The translations under genes and the position numbers were made by a program. A stretch of 64,000 nt of DNA from Cinclus cinclus (Eukaryota > Chordata > Aves > Passeriformes > Cinclidae): positions 6,568,102 to 6,632,101 of the forward strand of contig NC_085055.1 in assembly GCF_963662255.1 (NCBI RefSeq). Reading direction: 5' to 3'. Of the stretch, positions 60,643 to 64,000 are shown in pieces. Under the pieces are notes generated by a model. The model ran no database searches. It was given only the letters and a program-made list of their open reading frames with translations, and was not told the origin of the DNA. Position 1 is the stretch's first letter. Every line of letters starts with the position of its first letter.

Positions 60643-60706
60643 AAATGTTGTTATTCCCACCTTAGAGCTGGAGAATTGAGACAGATAAGAACTGAGCAAT
60701 TTTCCA
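60643..60706 (+). repeat. MIR-like SINE fragment
   Basis: GTTGTTATTCCCACCTTAGA and GCTGGAGAATTGAGACAGAT followed by AAGAACTGAGCAATTTTCC follow 'attatccccattttacagatggggaaactgaggcacagagaggttaagtgacttgccc' of MIR in order and spacing, with heavy substitution. Confidence 0.45.
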
Positions 60707-61687
60707 TCCTTAAAAGGAAAGGAAGTCTGTGTCAGAAACTAGGACAGAATGCAAATTTCTACAGCTATTCTCAAAACAGGTTTGTTGGCATAATTGTTTT
60801 TCACCTGCACATGTTGCCAAATCCTGAGAAACATTTATGGAAAGCAAGTCTTAAATAAATGTATTCAGCAAAGAGCCCTTTTGTGCTAAGGTAGTGGATG
60901 GAGAGAGAGATTCTGTGCAACTGATTTCAGAAAATGATAAATAGTGACAAAAGTAAATGGAAGAGAACACATGATTCAAGCAAAGTGAAACACAGTTGTG
61001 TCAGATCCAAACTGCTGTGCCTGTGTGGAAGGTGATACCCAAACACAGCTGGGTGGTCTCTGGGCAAAATATCAACTCAAGTCACTGAACTCAGTGATGT
61101 TACTGCAGTGAGCTAAAAGCATTGTAATACACTGATTAACAAGGTGAGATCTAGATAGAGGGGGGAAATGAAGCACAGATGCATGGGGGTTTTGCTGAGA
61201 AAAAACTCCTGGAAATTCTGAGTGTCATAAGCTGATACAAGACAAATACAACAAAGCCACACATACATTGTTGGTACCCCACTGAAATAAATGGGTTTCC
61301 ACTCTCTGGTAGAGATAAAATTTCGAGATTGGGTGTGACTAAATTCAAATGCATTGTGATTTCACTGAGGAAGACAAAATTACAGGGTGACTGTGCTGCA
61401 GACCACAGCCCCAATACTGATGTAGTTTGACCTTTTATTGAAACCCTCTCCAGAAAACACACACTGTGCTTGATTCCAATGTCCAGATTTAGTACAAATC
61501 AATCTATTTTGTTAGGAGCAATTGGTTTAAGTATAGCACTTAAAGATGTGTCTCGAAGAATTGCCTACTTACAGTTCTTTTCTGTCTATGGGATAAGAAT
61601 AGTGGGTGGATTTGCAATTAGGGTTGCATTTTCCTAAGATTTTTAAATAAAATACTAATATTTATGTGCAACTGGTTCACTGCTCTT
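60707..61687. other. Non-coding stretch
   Basis: No gene recognised. A 103-codon minus frame (61151-61462) has no motif. It includes the CCACTGAAATAAATGGG word near 61279. Confidence 0.6.
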
Positions 61688-62033
61688 CAGAGTCGTAATG
61701 GTTTGGGTTGGAAGGGACCTGAAAGATGAACCAGTTCCAGCTCCCCTGCTGTGGGCAGGGACACCTTCCACTAGACCAGGTTGCTCAGAGCCCCATCCAA
61801 CCTGGCCTTGAACAATTCCAAGGATACAGCTATCACAGCAACTGGGTTCAGTGTCTCACCACCCTCACCGTAAAGAATTTCTTCTCATCTCTAACCTAAT
61901 TCTACCATCCTTCAAGTTAAAGCTATTCCCCCTTGTTCCATCACTTAATGTCCTTATGAAAACCCCTTTCCAGTGCTCTTGTAGCCCCCTTCAGGTACTG
62001 GAAGGCTGCTGGAATATCTCCCCGGAGCTTTTT
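61688..62033 (-). mobile_element. CR1 LINE 3' fragment, 5'-truncated, minus strand
   Basis: The plus strand reads AATGGTTTGGGTTGGAAGGG and then the standard complemented CR1 3' region: 'tgtgggcagggacaccttccactagaccaggttgctcagagccccatccaacctggccttgaaca', 'ctcaccaccctcaccgtaaagaatttcttc' and 'ccccttcaggtactggaaggctgctggaatatctccccggagc'. It is closer to the CR1 consensus than the copy at 9.7 kb, so probably younger. The octamer tail at the left has decayed (AGTCGTAATGG). About 345 bases remain with no coding capacity. Confidence 0.96.
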
Positions 62034-64000
62034 TAGCTGTGCTATTCCCTGAATGCTTATGATTTTTCATCCCATTAAACAAAAGGATGGAGACCAAGCA
62101 GAGCATTTGTGTGTCTGTTCCCTGGCAGTGGCTGACTCAGATCTGAGGATGATGGGTGGCTTTGCTCTCCCGCTGTGCCCTATCAGATCTTCCTTGTGAT
62201 GACTTTGCCTGATAGACTCAGCAGAGTTCCTCCCAGGATTTATCAGCAAAAGCAATGTCAGAATGAGACCCTGTGCACTTCTGCTACAGCCTGTGGCAAA
62301 AACATGATTTCCTATTTGGGAGTTCCTAATCTATCACATATTAATTAATCGTATAGACTGTAGATAGAGCACAGTTGAACAAACTCAGTGGAGAGAAATC
62401 TGAAGCCAGTCCAATATCCCGAGGGCTTTTCATAGCTCTGCCCTCCTTACTCAGAAATGTCATTCTCTAAAGTAGGTCTTACATCTTCAGAAGATGAGCG
62501 TGGGGAAGAGCTCTCATCTGGGATACAGAGACAGTTTCAGGCAAAATAGCAAGAGTGGCTGCTCTAGTTTGATGAGGCTTCCCTCATTATATTCAGTGCA
62601 TTTCAAATGTGAGAGTTTGGTTTTGTAATGATATTTCACATCATCTTCGAGCCTCCGGGGGCTGGATGTGGGATTTCAGAAATAAATATATTAGCAGGAA
62701 CAATTGCATCTTAGGAAAAAAAAAAAGTTACAGCTTTCCTGATTGATAGCTTCTATGTGCCACCTACAAAGGCTTGTGTGTCTCTGCTCTGGAGTTTCCC
62801 AGGCTCTGGGGTGCTTCAATTAATTGTCACTTATATAACCAGTGCATCCCTTTCTCAGGGGCAATGAAAGCTCTGACTCAGGAGAAAGTCATCAGATCCC
62901 TTTCATCACTTGGGAGCAGGACCTGTGACTAAAAAGCATAATATTTCACTTGGGTTTAGTCTCATCTCTGGAGCACTTTGTAACAGGCAGCACACTTTGC
63001 TGCCTAGTTTTTGTTTGCTGACTTCAGGACTGTACTTCAAAAGCTCCCTATCCTCCAAATGAAAGTGCTACGCCTGTCTTTTATCATGTCCTTTGTTGTA
63101 AGGTTTAGCCCATATTCCCAAATGGAAAAGGAAGAGTAGGAAAACTTATTCAGCATGACAAAACAGTCATTGTGTTGTAAAAAATGCAGCGTGTACATAA
63201 GTGAAAATGTTAGAGAGGAAAACTCCTAATAAAGAGAGCAAACCTACTGAGATATGTTTTTCTTCTAACAGTGCCCCTGCCCAAAAACAGAGAAAAGACA
63301 AACAAAAGAGAGAGGTAGAAAGGAAAGGCTCATGCACGTCCGGCTTTAAGGAATCCTGTTGAACAGGGTTGGAGGTATGTGACAGAACATGTGCCTTATC
63401 TGCTTCTCATGAATCCTCTACCCTCAGCTCTATAAACCTCATGTACCAACTTCATTGAGGTCAAAAGAAAATGGTAGCTAAAATAATCTTGAAAGAGAAA
63501 AGGGTTTTGGACAAAAAAAAAATCTGTATTTGTAAGGTGCTTTATTAAAAATGCTTTTCCTTGGCTGATTTCTGCTCATCCAAAGAATTATTTTAAGGCG
63601 TAATAGTGATTTGTAGTTTTATCTTCAGGGTACATTTTTGATTGAGTTTGAAAAGGTAAGATTTTAATGGAAAGGCTGTAATCTCAGGATTATTTATGTC
63701 TCACTATGATTTAAAAATTTAGTATTTGTATGTAGCAAGCTCAGTCTAGTCTTAGTTTTCTTCCTGGTGAGAGTTACACAATACTCATACCTACCTCCTA
63801 GGTCTGATTTCCTTAACAGCACTTTGGACTGGATTTGCATGAGCTAATTAGTCATTCCAGAGCAGCACAGCAAGTACCTTTCAATCCTAATCTCTTTTTG
63901 TGTAATTTATAGTGGCATTTAGTTAGAGCAGAGCATGAATAGCTTCCTATGCTGCTCTGAAGAGCAACTCATGCTTCATGTGGCTTTTGTCTCTTAACAT
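62034..64000. other. Non-coding stretch to the window edge
   Basis: No gene recognised. Short A-runs lie near 62716 and 63515. AT-rich complex sequence at 63480-63960 includes a fair splice-donor word, AAAAG|GTAAGA, at about 63656, without a recognisable exon. Confidence 0.6.

Noticed and set aside
61851..62036. 61-codon plus-strand frame
   Set aside because: Lies inside the second CR1 fragment, antisense to the element.
1..64000. Endogenous retrovirus or LTR element
   Set aside because: I found no paired LTR-like ends, primer-binding site, polypurine tract context or gag/pol-like frame.
1..64000. tRNA, rRNA, U6 or other classical small RNA genes
   Set aside because: No internal promoter boxes or conserved small-RNA words were seen on either strand. 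GTTCAAATCC near 51974 resembles a B box but has no tRNA-like surroundings.

Overview
The window reads as vertebrate nuclear DNA and almost certainly comes from a bird. The clearest evidence is two CR1 LINE 3' ends at about 9699-10030 and 61688-62033, with a short third at about 18320-18370. All three lie on the minus strand and open with the complement of the CR1 3' octamer tail. The rest is AT-leaning, CpG-poor, unique-looking sequence with scattered microsatellites and homopolymers. Recognisable transposons cover only a percent or so, as expected for an avian macrochromosome gene desert or a very large intron. There are no bacterial-type operons, phage genes, CRISPR arrays, tRNA or rRNA genes.

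I recognise no protein-coding gene. None of the open frames, the longest being 284, 214, 198, 190 and 181 codons, shows a family motif I can name. Several of the longer ones are by-products of simple repeats or antisense CR1. I therefore call no CDS. A few exon-like or promoter-like places are listed as low-confidence candidates.

Layout. 1-9.7 kb: unique sequence with a (CCAAA)n tract, a T20 run, a second A/C tract, the 284-codon frame at 1462-2316 and a possible ancient LINE scrap near 3.2 kb. 9.7-18.4 kb: CR1 copy, an mRNA-like A-tail at 11.95-12.0 kb, a duplicated octamer/homeodomain-type module at 13335-13385, AT/ATT repeat and T19 run, then the short CR1. 18.4-31 kb: unique sequence with a possible non-coding regulatory block at about 20.4-20.66 kb. 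31-38 kb: the densest cluster of interest, with a MIR-like SINE scrap, a (GGAA)n purine array, a compact CpG-rich element (21 CpGs in about 250 bp) followed by a 66-codon frame ending exactly at a strong splice donor, CTCF-like motifs, and a 30-bp near-palindrome. 38-54 kb: unique sequence with G15 and C18 runs and two exon-like candidates. 53975-54204: a perfect 46-copy GAGGA pentanucleotide array. 54.2-64 kb: unique sequence with old repeat scraps and the last CR1 copy.

If the window has a function, it is most likely regulatory or structural (boundary, enhancers, lncRNA) for genes outside it. That is inference from sequence reading alone; no alignment, conservation or expression data were available.
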